Positions 9,392 through 19,027 of a stretch of 64,000 bases of DNA are shown here, one piece after another. Both the position numbers and the translations under genes were made by a program. The stretch's first letter is position 1, and every line of letters starts with the position of its first letter. Below the pieces are notes generated by a model. The model saw nothing but the letters and a program-made list of their open reading frames with translations. It was not told the DNA's origin and made no database searches. The stretch covers positions 310,001 through 374,000 of the forward strand of contig CAWIBS010000033.1 of NCBI GenBank assembly GCA_963834365.1. The letters are read 5' to 3'. The DNA is from CAWJAP01 sp963834365 (lineage in GTDB: Bacteria; Acidobacteriota; Vicinamibacteria; Vicinamibacterales; Vicinamibacteraceae).

Positions 9392-9940
9392 TCAACGATT
9401 CGCCGCGCGCCGCAGCACGAATGTCACGCGCAGGTTCACGCCGTTGCGAGAATTGAACCCGAGGAACTGTTGATGCTGTTCCCCGACGTAGCCCCGGAAG
9501 GTGCCGGTCCCGCCGGTGACCGACCGGATGAGCTCGATGCTGCCTTCGAGGCCGTCGGTCGAAAGCATACGATCACCGGGCAGCAGGTACGTCTGCGTCG
9601 AGGCCACCCAGAGAGGGGCACCGTTGAGAATCTCGGCCAGACTGACGAGGTGCGTGCCTCTGCAGATCCAGCGGCCGATCGCGCCAGGCGCCGTCGGGTC
9701 GAAGGCGTTGCCGTCACCCTGAATCGTATAGGCCGGGTAAATGTTGCCTTCGGTCAGGAACCATGCGCCGCGAACCGGCTCCGTGTCCCCCGGGTTGACC
9801 GGTGTGGGCACGAATTTCTGGAAATCCTCGGCCACGTCCACGACGAACCGCAGAACGTCGCCATCGTGCGCCGCCAGGTCGCCGGGACCGGCGGCAAGAC
9901 CTGTTACCACGAACGCCATCGCGATCATCAGTCGTTTCAT
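9392..9940 (-). CDS. secreted hypothetical protein (182 aa), possible allene-oxide-cyclase-like barrel
   Basis: It begins with a signal peptide (MKRLMIAMAFVVTGLAAG). The mature part is beta-rich, with GDTEPVRGAWFLTEGNIYPA, a GTHLVS segment and a C-terminal stretch with SIELIRSVTGGTGTFRGYVG. That glycine-threonine pattern resembles the barrel of allene-oxide-cyclase/dirigent-like proteins, but the match is by eye only. It lies immediately upstream of the haloperoxidase gene on the same strand (23 bases between them) and may be cotranscribed with it. The larger open frame upstream (to 10777) is a shadow of the regulator on the other strand. Confidence 0.65.
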   Translation of the reverse strand: MKRLMIAMAFVVTGLAAGPGDLAAHDGDVLRFVVDVAEDFQKFVPTPVNPGDTEPVRGAWFLTEGNIYPAYTIQGDGNAFDPTAPGAIGRWICRGTHLVSLAEILNGAPLWVASTQTYLLPGDRMLSTDGLEGSIELIRSVTGGTGTFRGYVGEQHQQFLGFNSRNGVNLRVTFVLRRAANR

Positions 9941-10102
9941 GAGATGCCTCCCGGGGTCCGACTGGGCCCCTACGACCAAGACTCGGCCAGCCGGTCCGGA
10001 AAAGTCCTGACGACCCGCCTGAAAAGGTCGGAAATCGCCGGCGGGCGCGACTCGATGCCGGCGTTCGCCCGTGGCGCGCCCGTCGTTGGTTGTCACGGAG
10101 CC

Positions 10103-12284
10103 ATGCACGCCTCCGCATCCCCGAGCCAGCCCCCGCGTGTCGCCTTCGGCGCGTTCGTGCTGGATTCGACGAATCGCCGTCTCTACCGCGACGGACAGCC
10201 CGTCACCATCACGGCGCGCGTGTTCGACATCCTCGAGACGCTCGTCCGGCATGCCGGGCGTCCGGTCGGCAAGGACGCGCTCCTCGAGGAGGTGTGGGGC
10301 AACGTGGCGGTGGAAGAAGGCAACCTGACGCGCAACGTCTCGACGCTGCGCAAGGTGCTGGGCGAAACGCCCGACGACCATCGCTTCATCGTGACCCTGC
10401 CCGGCCGCGGATACCAGTTCGTCGCCGCCGTCGCCGGTGGTCTCGGAGCTGGAACAGCCGGCGGCCGCCTCGGTCGCGCCTGAGCCGGTTCCGCCTCCGG
10501 CGGTGTGCGCGACCGGACACACCGGGCTCGCGGCGGCCCGCCGGCTGCAGGGGTGGCGGCGGCCCTGGCGCCCGCTGGCGGCGGCGGTCGCCGTCGCGGT
10601 CGTCTCCGCACTCGCCCTGGCCACTCGGCCGGACCGGGCAGCCACGCCGACCACGTTCCCGCGCATCGTCGTGCTGCCGTTCAAGAACCTCGGGCCAGCC
10701 GGCCAGGACGACGTTGCGGCCGGCCTCACCGAGGAGATCACCGGCCGGCTGTCGGGCATGCGGAATCTCCACGTCATCTCGCGGACGACGGCAATGGCTT
10801 TTCAGAGCGGCGGCCGGACCGTGCGGGACGTCGCCCGCGACCTCGACGTCGATCACGTCCTCGAGGGGGCGGTCGCCTGGGATGCGGCGCGCAGTCCGTC
10901 TCGCGTCCGGATCACCGTGCAACTCATACGCACCGCCGACGACACCCACCTGTGGTCAGACAGCTTCGACCGCGCGGCAACCGATCTGTTCCGCCTGCAG
11001 AGCGAGATCGCGACCCGCGTGGTCGGCGAACTGCGAGCCAATATCCTCGCCAGCGAGCGCGCGGCACTCGAGGCACACGCGGCGGCGAATCTCGACGCCT
11101 ATCGCGCCTATCTGCTCGGGCTCTCCTACGCGCGGCGCGCCGACGTCTCTCGAGTCGGCATGACGCGCACGATCGCGGCCCTGCAGGGTGCGGTCGATCT
11201 GGACCCGGGCTTCGCACCGGCGCACGCCGCGCTGGCACTCGCTCACGCCCGTTACGCACGATTTGGCTACGACAGCTCCACCGAGCGCGCATCGCTCGTT
11301 CGACGGGCCGTCGAGCGCGCCGAAGCGCTGGCCCCGCGCACCGCGGACACCTATCTCGCCCGGGCCATGTACCTGCGGCTCGTCGACGCGCCCGCCGCAG
11401 GACTCGAGGTGTTGCGCCAGGCCGCGACGCTGCGTCCGCGCGACGCCACGATTGCGAACCTCCATGCCAGCCTCCTCTCGCAGATCGGATCGTGGGACGA
11501 GTCGTTCGCCGCCGCACAGCGGGCGGTGGCGCTCGACCCCCGCGACGCCTCCCTGCTGGCGGACGCTGCTCTGGTCGGACTGGCGACGCGCCGCTACGCG
11601 CAGGCGGCGCATTTCATCGACCAGTCCATCGCGACCGACCCGGATCAGCTGCTGGCGTACGTCCTGCAGGTCTGGTGCGAGTGGCTCTGGAAGGGCGACC
11701 TCCGGGCGGCGCGCACGCTCCTCGATCGGCTGCCGGCCGACGACTGGCGCTACGCGGAGTTGCGGTTCCTCCAGGGCCTTCACGAGGGCGACGTCACTTA
11801 CGCCCTGCAAGGCCTTGCGCCCTTCGCGGGCACGTGGATGCGCGGTGCGCTGCTGGTGCGGCCGATCGTCCTGCTCGAGGCCCAGGCCTGGCGGCTGAAG
11901 GGCGACGCTGGCCGCGCGCACGCCACGTTTGCCGACGCCGCGCGCCTGCTGGCGGCCGAGGTGCGCGATACGCCGGACGACATGCGCCTGCGAAGCTCGC
12001 TGGCGATCGCCTACGCGGGTCTCGGCCGTCGCGACGACGCGCGACGCGAAGCGCGACAGGCGATCGCACTGATGCGGTGGCCCGATTCGCTCCCGGCGGC
12101 CACGGTGCGCGAGGACGTGGCGCTCGCGCTGACGATGATTGGCGCGCACGATGACGCGCTGCGCGAAATCGCGCGTCTGGTCGCGAAGCCGGCGCATTTC
12201 TCCGCGCAGGTCCTGCGGCTCGATCCCAGATGGGCGCCGCTGCGCGCGCATCCCGCCTACACGAGGCTGGCGCTCGACCGCTGA
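10103..12284 (+). CDS. winged-helix regulator with TolB-like and TPR domains (CadC-type), one frameshift
   Basis: Residues 8-110 form an OmpR/CadC winged helix (FGAFVLDSTNRRLYRDGQ, EEVWGNVAVEEGNLTRNVST, LPGRGYQFVA). The frame breaks near 10437 and continues with a proline/alanine linker, one membrane helix (LAAAVAVAVVSALALATRP), a TolB-like domain (RIVVLPFKNLGPAGQDDVAA through ISRTTAMAF) and about 350 residues of TPR-like helices. This is the standard acidobacterial membrane-anchored regulator of about 725 aa, with a cytoplasmic DNA-binding head and periplasmic sensor. A GGAG ribosome site precedes the ATG. The targets are unknown. Confidence 0.85.
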
Positions 12285-12311
12285 TCGACGCCCTGCCGCG
12301 CACGTCCCGCG

Positions 12312-13460
12312 TCAACGCTGCGTGAGAATGACGCGCGTGATCTCGATCCGCTCGACCGGCTCCTCGCCTTTACGCGGCGCCTGTTCGATCGCCTGGATCA
12401 CGCTGAGCCCATCGGTGACCCGGCCGAAGACCGTGTACTTGTTGTCGAGCGAGGGCGCCAGCCCCAGACAGATGAAGAAGGATGTCTGCGCGCTCGACGG
12501 GTCGTCTCCCCTCGCCATCGACAGGATGCCCAGCTCGTGCTTCGTGTCGTTGAACTCGGGCGGCAGGTTCGCGATCGCGGCCTGCTGCTTCTGCGACGGC
12601 GGCTCGCGCCGGCTGCTCATCCAGCCCGTCTGCACTACGAAGCCGGGGACGACGCGGTGGAAAGAGGTGCCGTCGAAGACACCGAGCTTGGCGAGCCGGA
12701 GGAAGTTGCGGACGTGCCCCGGCGCACGGTCGGGGAAGAACTCGATCGACACCGGCCCCATCGTCGTGTCGAGCACGGCCTTCCAGCGCGCGAGCTCGGC
12801 CGGCGTCTCGGCTTCGAACGGCGTCGGCTCGGGCGGCGGCGTGTCCCGGATCGTCATCGATCGGATCTCGATCCGATCCGTGGCAAGGCTGGCGGCGTCC
12901 ACGGGCGCTTCCGAGATCTTCTGCGCCACGTCGAGGCCCTCGACGACGCGGCCGAACACGGTGAACTGGCCGTCGAGTGCGGGCTGGTCGCTGATGCAGA
13001 TGAAGAACTGGCTGCCGGCCGAATCGGGTTGCCCGGGGCGCAGCACGGCTGACACCATGCCGCGCGTGTGCTTCAGGTCGTTCGCGCGGAACTTGAGCAT
13101 GCCGAGGCCGCCGGTGCCATACAGGCTCCGCTTCGCCGGATCCCTGGTCACGGGATCGCCGCCCTGAATGAGGCCGTGGCGCAGGACGCGATGGAACGTC
13201 GTGCCGTCGTAGGCGCCCTCCGCCGCGAGCTTCATGACATAGCCCACATGATCGGGCGCAGCCTCGGGCAGCAGGTCGATGACGATGGCGCCCGCAGACG
13301 TCTCCACCACGGCCTGCTTGTTCTTCATCTGCTCGATCGGCAGCGTCGCCGTGTATAACTTTGGCGGTCCCTTCGGCGTCTGCCGCCGAGGCTGTGCGGC
13401 CGCGTGACCGGTCGCAGCGAACGCAAACATCACGGCCAGGGGAATGAGTGTCGATATCAC
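12312..13460 (-). CDS. secreted peptidyl-prolyl isomerase with two cyclophilin domains
   Basis: 382 aa with a signal peptide (residues 1-21) and two tandem cyclophilin domains. Domain 1 (about 45-205) has FHRVLRHGLIQGGDP and GSQFFICISDQPALDGQFTVFG. Domain 2 (about 225-380) has FHRVVPGFVVQTG and TSFFICLGLAPSLDNKYTVFG. Both keep the catalytic Arg of the FHRV motif and the FFI core. It is expected to fold exported proteins in the periplasm. It converges on the regulator gene with 27 bases between the stops. Confidence 0.9.
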   Translation of the reverse strand: MISTLIPLAVMFAFAATGHAAAQPRRQTPKGPPKLYTATLPIEQMKNKQAVVETSAGAIVIDLLPEAAPDHVGYVMKLAAEGAYDGTTFHRVLRHGLIQGGDPVTRDPAKRSLYGTGGLGMLKFRANDLKHTRGMVSAVLRPGQPDSAGSQFFICISDQPALDGQFTVFGRVVEGLDVAQKISEAPVDAASLATDRIEIRSMTIRDTPPPEPTPFEAETPAELARWKAVLDTTMGPVSIEFFPDRAPGHVRNFLRLAKLGVFDGTSFHRVVPGFVVQTGWMSSRREPPSQKQQAAIANLPPEFNDTKHELGILSMARGDDPSSAQTSFFICLGLAPSLDNKYTVFGRVTDGLSVIQAIEQAPRKGEEPVERIEITRVILTQR

Positions 13461-13637
13461 GTGCCCATCCTAATCAGTGCCACGACGCCCGCGTCAGCGT
13501 CATGTCGGACGGGTCCGAGCGCCCGGTCGAAAGCGACGGGCCGGAGATCGTCGTCGAGCGGGGGATGGACACGACTGCGAACGGCGTCATCTGGGCCGCG
13601 GGCACCGCCGTGCTCGAGACGCGGCTGCCCTACCACG

Positions 13638-13682
13638 CGCCCAGCCGCCCAGTCGCCCAGTCGCCCAGCCGCCCAGCCGCCG
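13638..13682. repeat. octamer tandem array CGCCCAGC/T
   Basis: About five and a half copies of CGCCCAG(C/T) in a row, ending seven bases before the ABC ATPase start codon. Copies alternate between C and T at the last base. Any ribosome site of the next gene must lie at the edge of this array. Confidence 0.8.
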
Positions 13683-13688
13683 TGGGCT

Positions 13689-14453
13689 ATGATCCCGCGG
13701 CCTGTGCCTGCCATCGAGTTCGACGGCGTCAGCTTCCAGTACCCCGGCGGCCCCCGCGTCCTGGCGGGGCTCGACCTGGCGGTCGATGAGGGTGATGTGC
13801 TGGCGCTCGTCGGCCGCAGCGGCGCCGGCAAGTCCACGCTGCTTCGGCTCGTCAATCGCCTCACGCTGCCCGATCGCGGCGAGGTTCGCGTCGAGGGCCG
13901 CGCGACGCCGTCGTGGGATCCGATCGCGCTGCGGCGCCGCATCGGCTACGTGCGGCAGGACGTCGGTCTGTTCCCGCACTTGACCATCGGCGAGAACATC
14001 GGCCTGCTCGGCAGCGTCGCGCGATGGCCGGCCGCGCGGCTCGAGACCCGCGTCTCGGAACTGCTCGACCTCGTGAGCCTGCCGGCCAGTCTCGCCGGCC
14101 GCTGGCCCGACGAGATCTCCGGTGGCCAGCGTCAGCGCGCCGGCGTCGCGCGCGCGCTCTTCCTCGATCCCCCGATCCTGCTGATGGACGAGCCGTTCGG
14201 CGCCCTCGATCCCGTCACCCGCCTCGACCTGCACCGGGAGTTCGCGCGCCTCCAGCACACGCTGCGCAAGACGATCCTGATCGTCACGCACGATCTCCGC
14301 GAGGCGCTGGCGCTGGCGTCGCGTGTCGGCGTGCTCGACGGCGGAGCGCTGGTCGCGCTCGGCGTGCGGAACACACTCGAAGCGAGCGGGCATCCTTTCG
14401 TGGGGTCCCTGCTCGAGACGCTCGACGAGGGCGTGCGGGGAGCCGCCTCGTGA
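13689..14453 (+). CDS. osmolyte-type ABC transporter ATPase (OpuCA/ProV-like)
   Basis: About 254 aa with a complete ATPase: Walker A GRSGAGKST, Q-loop VRQDVGLFPHLT, signature ISGGQRQR, Walker B ILLMDEPFGALD and VTHDLREAL. The C-terminus lacks the CBS domains of long OpuCA proteins. The stop overlaps the start of the permease gene by four bases (GTGA), so the two are translationally coupled. Partner permease-binding fusion shows the transporter imports quaternary amines such as betaine or choline. The start could be a few codons further on; the ATG at 13689 immediately follows an octamer repeat. Confidence 0.9.
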   Translation: MIPRPVPAIEFDGVSFQYPGGPRVLAGLDLAVDEGDVLALVGRSGAGKSTLLRLVNRLTLPDRGEVRVEGRATPSWDPIALRRRIGYVRQDVGLFPHLTIGENIGLLGSVARWPAARLETRVSELLDLVSLPASLAGRWPDEISGGQRQRAGVARALFLDPPILLMDEPFGALDPVTRLDLHREFARLQHTLRKTILIVTHDLREALALASRVGVLDGGALVALGVRNTLEASGHPFVGSLLETLDEGVRGAAS

Positions 14454-15985
14454 GGCTGCTGCAGTTCTGGCAGGCGCACCAGGCGGAGCTGCTGATCATG
14501 GTGCGGCAGCATGTCGGGCTGGTGGCCGTGGCCACCACGCTGGCGACGCTGATCGGCGTGCCGCTCGGCATCGTCGCGGCGCGGCGGCCAGGCTTCGGTC
14601 GTCCCGTCGCCGCGCTGGCGAGCGTGGTCCAGACCATTCCCAGCCTGGCGCTGTTCGGGTTCCTCCTGCCGCTGCCGTTCATCGGCGGCGTGGGCGCGCG
14701 GACGGCGCTCGTCGCCCTGGTCCTCTACAGCGTCCTGCCGATCCTCCGGACGACGTTCAGCGGCCTGGCTGGCATCGACGGCAACCTGATCGACGCCGCC
14801 CGCGCGATGGGGCTGTCGGATGCCGAGCGGCTTCGGCGCGTCGAGCTCCCGCTGGCCCTGCCCTCGATTCTCGCCGGCGTCCGCATCGCGACGGTGGTCG
14901 GCGTCGGAACGGCGACGATTGCGGCGGCGATCGGAGCGGGCGGTCTCGGCGAATTCATCTTCCGCGGGCTGTCGATGGTCGATCCCGTCGTCATCCTCGC
15001 CGGTGCGATTCCGGCGGCCGGGCTCGCGCTGGCCGCCGACGGGCTGCTGGCCCTCGTGGAACGGATGGCGCGCCGGCGCCGGCGCCTCTCGTGGCAGCGC
15101 CTGGCGGCGCTCGCGCTGGCGCCAGTCGCCGCCAGCCTTCTGCTCGCCGTGCCAGCGGCCACAGGCGGTAACGCCGCCATCGTCGTGGGGTCGAAGAACT
15201 TCACCGAGCAGATGATTCTCGGCGAGCTGGTCGCTCAGACCGTCGAGCGCACCTCCGGCCTCGCCGTCACACGCAAGCTCAATCTCGGCGGCACGCTGAT
15301 CTGCGAGCAGGCCCTGCGCGCCGGAGACATCGACGTCTACGTCGAGTACTCGGGCACCGCGCTCACCGCGATCTTCAAGCAGCCGGTCGTCCCGGACCGG
15401 GCGCGCGCGCTGGCGATCGTCCGCGAGAAGTATGCAGAATCTGGCCGCACCCTCGGCTCGCCGCTCGGCTTCAACAACACCTTCGCGATGCTCGTGCGCG
15501 GCGACCTCGCCCGGCGCGCCGGGTTGCGGACGCTGAGCGACGCCGTCCCGCACGCGCGCACCTGGCGCGCCGCGTTCGGCTACGAGTTCCTGGAGCGCGA
15601 GGACGGTTTTCGGGGACTGGCGGCACGCTACGGGCTGATCCTGCGCGAGCCGCCCCGCGTCATGGACACGTCGCTCATCTACCGGGCCCTGGCGTCGGGC
15701 GAGGTCGATCTGATCGCCGGCGACGCCACGGCCGGATTGATCCCCGCCCTCGATCTGGCGGTCCTCGAGGACGATCGGAAGTACTTCCCGCCCTACGACG
15801 CGGTCCCGGTCGTGCGGACCGAGACGCTGCTGCAGCATCCGGCGCTCAACCGCGCGCTCGAACGGCTGGCGGGCCGGATCGACGAGGCGGCGATGCGCCG
15901 GCTGAACGCGGCGGTGGACGTCGAGAAGCGCGACCCCGCGGCGGTCGTGCGCGAGGCGCTGGACGGCTGGCTGGGGCGCCAGTGA
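14450..15985 (+). CDS. fused permease and substrate-binding protein of an osmolyte ABC importer (OpuC-like)
   Basis: 511 aa starting with GTG inside the ATPase stop. Residues 1-210 are a five-to-six-helix permease with the conserved loop DAARAMGLSDAERLRRVELP. After a further hydrophobic segment (residues 223-240) comes a type II binding protein of the OpuAC family: IVVGSKNFTEQMILGEL, GDIDVYVEYSGTAL, NNTFAMLV and GEVDLIAGDATAGLIPALDL. A fused OpuCB-OpuCC arrangement is known in several phyla. With the ATPase it makes a complete importer for glycine betaine, choline or similar solutes. Confidence 0.9.
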   Translation: MRLLQFWQAHQAELLIMVRQHVGLVAVATTLATLIGVPLGIVAARRPGFGRPVAALASVVQTIPSLALFGFLLPLPFIGGVGARTALVALVLYSVLPILRTTFSGLAGIDGNLIDAARAMGLSDAERLRRVELPLALPSILAGVRIATVVGVGTATIAAAIGAGGLGEFIFRGLSMVDPVVILAGAIPAAGLALAADGLLALVERMARRRRRLSWQRLAALALAPVAASLLLAVPAATGGNAAIVVGSKNFTEQMILGELVAQTVERTSGLAVTRKLNLGGTLICEQALRAGDIDVYVEYSGTALTAIFKQPVVPDRARALAIVREKYAESGRTLGSPLGFNNTFAMLVRGDLARRAGLRTLSDAVPHARTWRAAFGYEFLEREDGFRGLAARYGLILREPPRVMDTSLIYRALASGEVDLIAGDATAGLIPALDLAVLEDDRKYFPPYDAVPVVRTETLLQHPALNRALERLAGRIDEAAMRRLNAAVDVEKRDPAAVVREALDGWLGRQ

Positions 15986-15993
15986 CGCGTCGG

Positions 15994-16035
15994 CCCGGGC
16001 AGGCCTGAAGGCCTGCGCCACATCATCAAAACAAG
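15994..16035. repeat. dispersed palindrome, GGCCTGAAGGCC family
   Basis: CCCGGGCAGGCCTGAAGGCCTGCGCCACATCA followed by an A-rich tail. Nearly the same text occurs at 25545-25577 and, reversed, at 52701-52735. The core AGGCCTGAAGGCCT can form a short stem-loop beyond the permease stop codon. Confidence 0.8.
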
Positions 16036-16137
16036 TCACCTCGGTCTCCGCGGCTGATGTGAACCACGGAAAATCTCGTCCGATCTTGTCGGACGTTGTC
16101 CGTGGCTGACTGTCCGCGGCGCCGCTGTGCGTCAGAT

Positions 16138-18943
16138 CTATCTGAGGCTCTTGATGTAGAGAATCACCGACTCGAGCTGGGCGTCGGTGAGGACCCCGGC
16201 ATAGCTCGGCATCCCGATGCCGTTGCGCTCGTAGCCCTCGACGATCTTCGCCGCGGGCTCGAGGATGGCTTCGCGCAGGTAGGGTTCGTCGGCCCTGACC
16301 TCGGTGGTTCCACCGGCGAGCCGGCGCGACGAGCCGTAGAGTCCCGCGAGTGGCGGCCCGAGCCAATCGGGGGTCGAGCGATCGTTCGCATGGCACGCCA
16401 TGCAGCCGACGCGCTCGTAGACCAGCCGCCCTTCCGCGGCGCTGACCGGCCCTTTCGGCTGCTCGACCGCGGTCGTGGCGGTCAACTCGATGGTGACTTC
16501 GCCGAAGCCTTCGGCGCGGGGATCGAAGGCCGGCAGCTCGTAGGGCGTGAACGACGCGCTCTCCTCGAACGGGGATGCCGGCGGCTGTCGCGAGCGACCA
16601 GCCGACCTGCATCTGCATCACCGGCGTCATGCCGGGCACCGCGACGAAGACGCTGCGGCGGTCGAGGGACACGTGGGCGCTCGTCGGCCGCAGACGATCG
16701 ACGCCTGGCGTGCCGTCCGCCTTGAGCTGCGGCGAGCCGTACTTGTGGGTGCGGCGGTAGTGCCAGCTCGCCACCGCATAGCGGGACGGATCCGCGGCCT
16801 TGACGGCGTCGAGCGCGACCTCGAAGCGCAGCAGCACGCCCTTGTCCATCGCCACGATTTCGCGCGGCAGCGTCGAGTCGCTCCCGGTATGTCGCACGCG
16901 TCCGAGCCCGGCGAGGCGCGTCGCCGTGGTTCCCCAGCCTCGAATCTGAAACCCCGCGAGATACAGCTGGCCGTCGGCCGGGTTCACCGAGCCGTTGAGC
17001 GGCGGGTAGTCGAAGTCGTGGGTGATGCTGACCACCGCCGCCTGCGGCGTGCGGCCGCGATCGTTGAGGAGCACGCGGAACAGCTCGGGCCGGTTGAAGC
17101 CGATGTGCACCAGCGAATCGTTGAGGGGCCCCAGGCGGGCGTCGAAGAGCCACACCTGCGACATCGCCGAGGCATTGACCGAGTGCGGAATCCACGTCAG
17201 CGGATCGGCGATCGGCGCCGGATAGGATTCGACCGGCAGCGTCGTGCTGATGAACCCGTAGAATTGCCGGTCGCGAACGACGTGCAGCGGCGTGGTCGGG
17301 ATGTAGTGTCCCTGCTGATCGCTGGCGGTGACCAGGCCCGTGCGCACGTTGACGCCGAGATTCGGCTGCCTCAGTCCGTAGCCGAGCACGGTTGCCTGCC
17401 GGCCGTCCGCCGAGATCCGCAGCACGCTGCCGTTGTGTTTGCCGATGGTCGCCGCCTCCTGGCCGCCCTTGGCGATGACGAACTCGCCGGCGGGCGCCAG
17501 CCGGATGGTGTTGGGGAACTCGCGCAGGTCCGCGGTCTGCGCGAAGGCGTTCGAGAAGAGCTCGTGGACGTCGGCTTCGCCATCGCCGTTCGCGTCGGTC
17601 AGCCGCCAGATGCCGTTGCGATCGAAGACGTGGATCTGCCCGTCCCGAATCGCGAGCGTCAGCGGCTCGTGCAGGCCGGAGGCGAATCGCCGCCATCGCA
17701 CCTGTCCGCCCGGCTGATGGAGGCCGCGGGCCAGCCAGACGTCGCCGTCGAGCGTGACCAACGCGCCGGTGCCGTCCGGCAGGAACTGGATATCCCCGGG
17801 CCGCACGAGACGCCGCCACGGGTTGTCCACCGGCAGCTCCACATCGTCGACGACGTAGGCTGCCGGTTTCTTCGACAGCGAGACGCGCGTGCGCACGTCC
17901 TGCGGCCAGCGGGACCGCGACGGCGCCTCCGGGATCGCGCGCCCCACGACGGCGGGCGCGGCGTCTTCGCCAAATGCGACCGCGAAGCGCACGGTGCCTG
18001 CGTGCGGCGGAACGCGGACCGCACGGAGCGTCAGGTCCCCGGCGGATGCGCGAGGGGCGGATCGAGGGCCCGGGACCGGCGGCGCCGGCGCGGCCATGGT
18101 CAGGGTCTCCAGCACCGCTGACGCTGCCCCGCCATCGTCGAGGCCGACTGTCACGTTGTCCGACGTGGCGCCGAGGATGAGCCACAACGTGTCGTCGGCG
18201 GGAGCCACCTCGAGGTGGCGCTCGATGGCGCGTGGACGGCGGGTGTCGGAGATCGTGACCCACTCGCGGATCCGGGCTCCCCCGACCGTGTAGTCGAGCA
18301 CGGCGCCGCCCTGCGTAAGGCGGATCGCGTTGAAACGGCCCATTGGTTCGGGCAGTGGCCCACGCCCGACTTCTTCGATCGATGGAGCGGGCGATCGCGG
18401 ATCGTGCAAGGACGGGCGGGCGCCGATCTGCCAGCCCGGATAGATGCCGTTGGCGACCCAGATCGTGCCGAGCGGCGTCGGCAGGGGAACCTGTCCGCCT
18501 GGCGTCTTGCGGCCCGGGTCGTGATACGAGCCGGGCGCGAGCGCCACCGGCGCGACGCCATCGCCACGCCAGGCCGCGCCGAGGCGCAGCAGATCCGTGT
18601 CGAACACCGCCCAGTGGTCGCGCCCCAGGTTGAGCACCAGGCCGCGGACGGTCAGGTTGTCGGCCGGAAAGCGCGGTCCGGCCGCCCGCGCGTCGAGCAC
18701 CGACGAAAAGAACGGGAAGTCGCGCTCGACCCATTCCGCCGCCCAGCCCGCCGCCTCGCCGGCGCGAAGCGGTGATGGCTGGAGCGACTGGTGCGGCTGG
18801 AGCGACTGGTGAGCCTGGTGCGGCTGGAACGGCTGGTGCGGCTGGAGCGGCTGCCCCGAGCCGAACGCTCGCACGCCCAACAGGCTCAGGATCGCCAGGC
18901 TCGCCGCCGACCAGCGCCTTATCCGCGTCCTTCTCGTGTCCAT
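16138..18943 (-). CDS. secreted glucose/sorbosone-dehydrogenase-like protein with C-terminal cytochrome c domain, one frameshift
   Basis: A signal peptide (residues 1-28) is followed by a Gln/His/Pro-rich repeat encoded by a minisatellite. Next is a large beta-rich region of the DUF6797/PVC type (WAAEWVERDFPFFSSVLDAR; propeller-like text GDIQFLPDGTGALVTLDGDVW, RNGIWRLTDANGDGEADVHE). The frame breaks near 16575. Beyond it the text resumes with ESASFTPYELPAFDPRAEGF and a haem domain, CMACHAND, with a distal Met in GIGMPSYAG, ending ILYIKSLR. Total length is about 935 aa. Such proteins are periplasmic and are associated with polysaccharide or sugar oxidation in Planctomycetes, Verrucomicrobia and Acidobacteriota. 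The haem domain alone would also read as a 115-aa ORF (16138-16485), but it lacks its own signal peptide. Confidence 0.8.
18778..18853. repeat. minisatellite array 1, CTGGAGCGG/CTGGTGCGG units
   Basis: About eight degenerate 9-bp units (CTGGAGCGA, CTGGTGCGG, CTGGAACGG and similar) inside the coding region just after the signal peptide of the cytochrome-domain protein. In that gene they encode a repeating L/H/F-Q-P pattern. The units are the reverse complement of the array at 18952. Confidence 0.85.
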
Positions 18944-18951
18944 CCGGAATT

Positions 18952-19014
18952 CCAACCGCTCCAGCCGTTCCAGCCGTTCCAGCCGCTCCAGCCGCTCCAG
19001 CCGCTCCAACTGTG
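18952..19014. repeat. minisatellite array 2, CCGCTCCAG units
   Basis: About six and a half 9-bp units with consensus CCAGCCGCT or CCAGCCGTT. The array ends 13 bases before the start codon of the candidate selenoprotein and lies eight bases upstream of the oppositely oriented cytochrome-domain gene, so it fills the divergent promoter region. It is inverted relative to array 1. Confidence 0.85.
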
Positions 19015-19027
19015 TACTATCTGCCCA

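Noticed and set aside
13448..13789. 113-codon plus-strand ORF with text MSDGSERPVESDGPEIVVER
   Set aside because: Parts look protein-like, but it runs through the octamer repeat into the ABC ATPase in another frame and no family was recognised; kept out of the gene list.
16138..16485. Stand-alone 115-aa cytochrome c
   Set aside because: It has no signal peptide and the preceding residues in the same frame continue the large protein, so it is treated as a C-terminal domain separated by an indel.
14132..19009. A single 1625-codon open frame on the minus strand
   Set aside because: Only the first 830 or so codons belong to the cytochrome-domain protein. The rest reads antisense through the ABC importer genes and exists because a frameshift removed the true continuation.
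18778..19014. Possible CRISPR array
   Set aside because: Units are 9 bases without spacers; this is a minisatellite pair.
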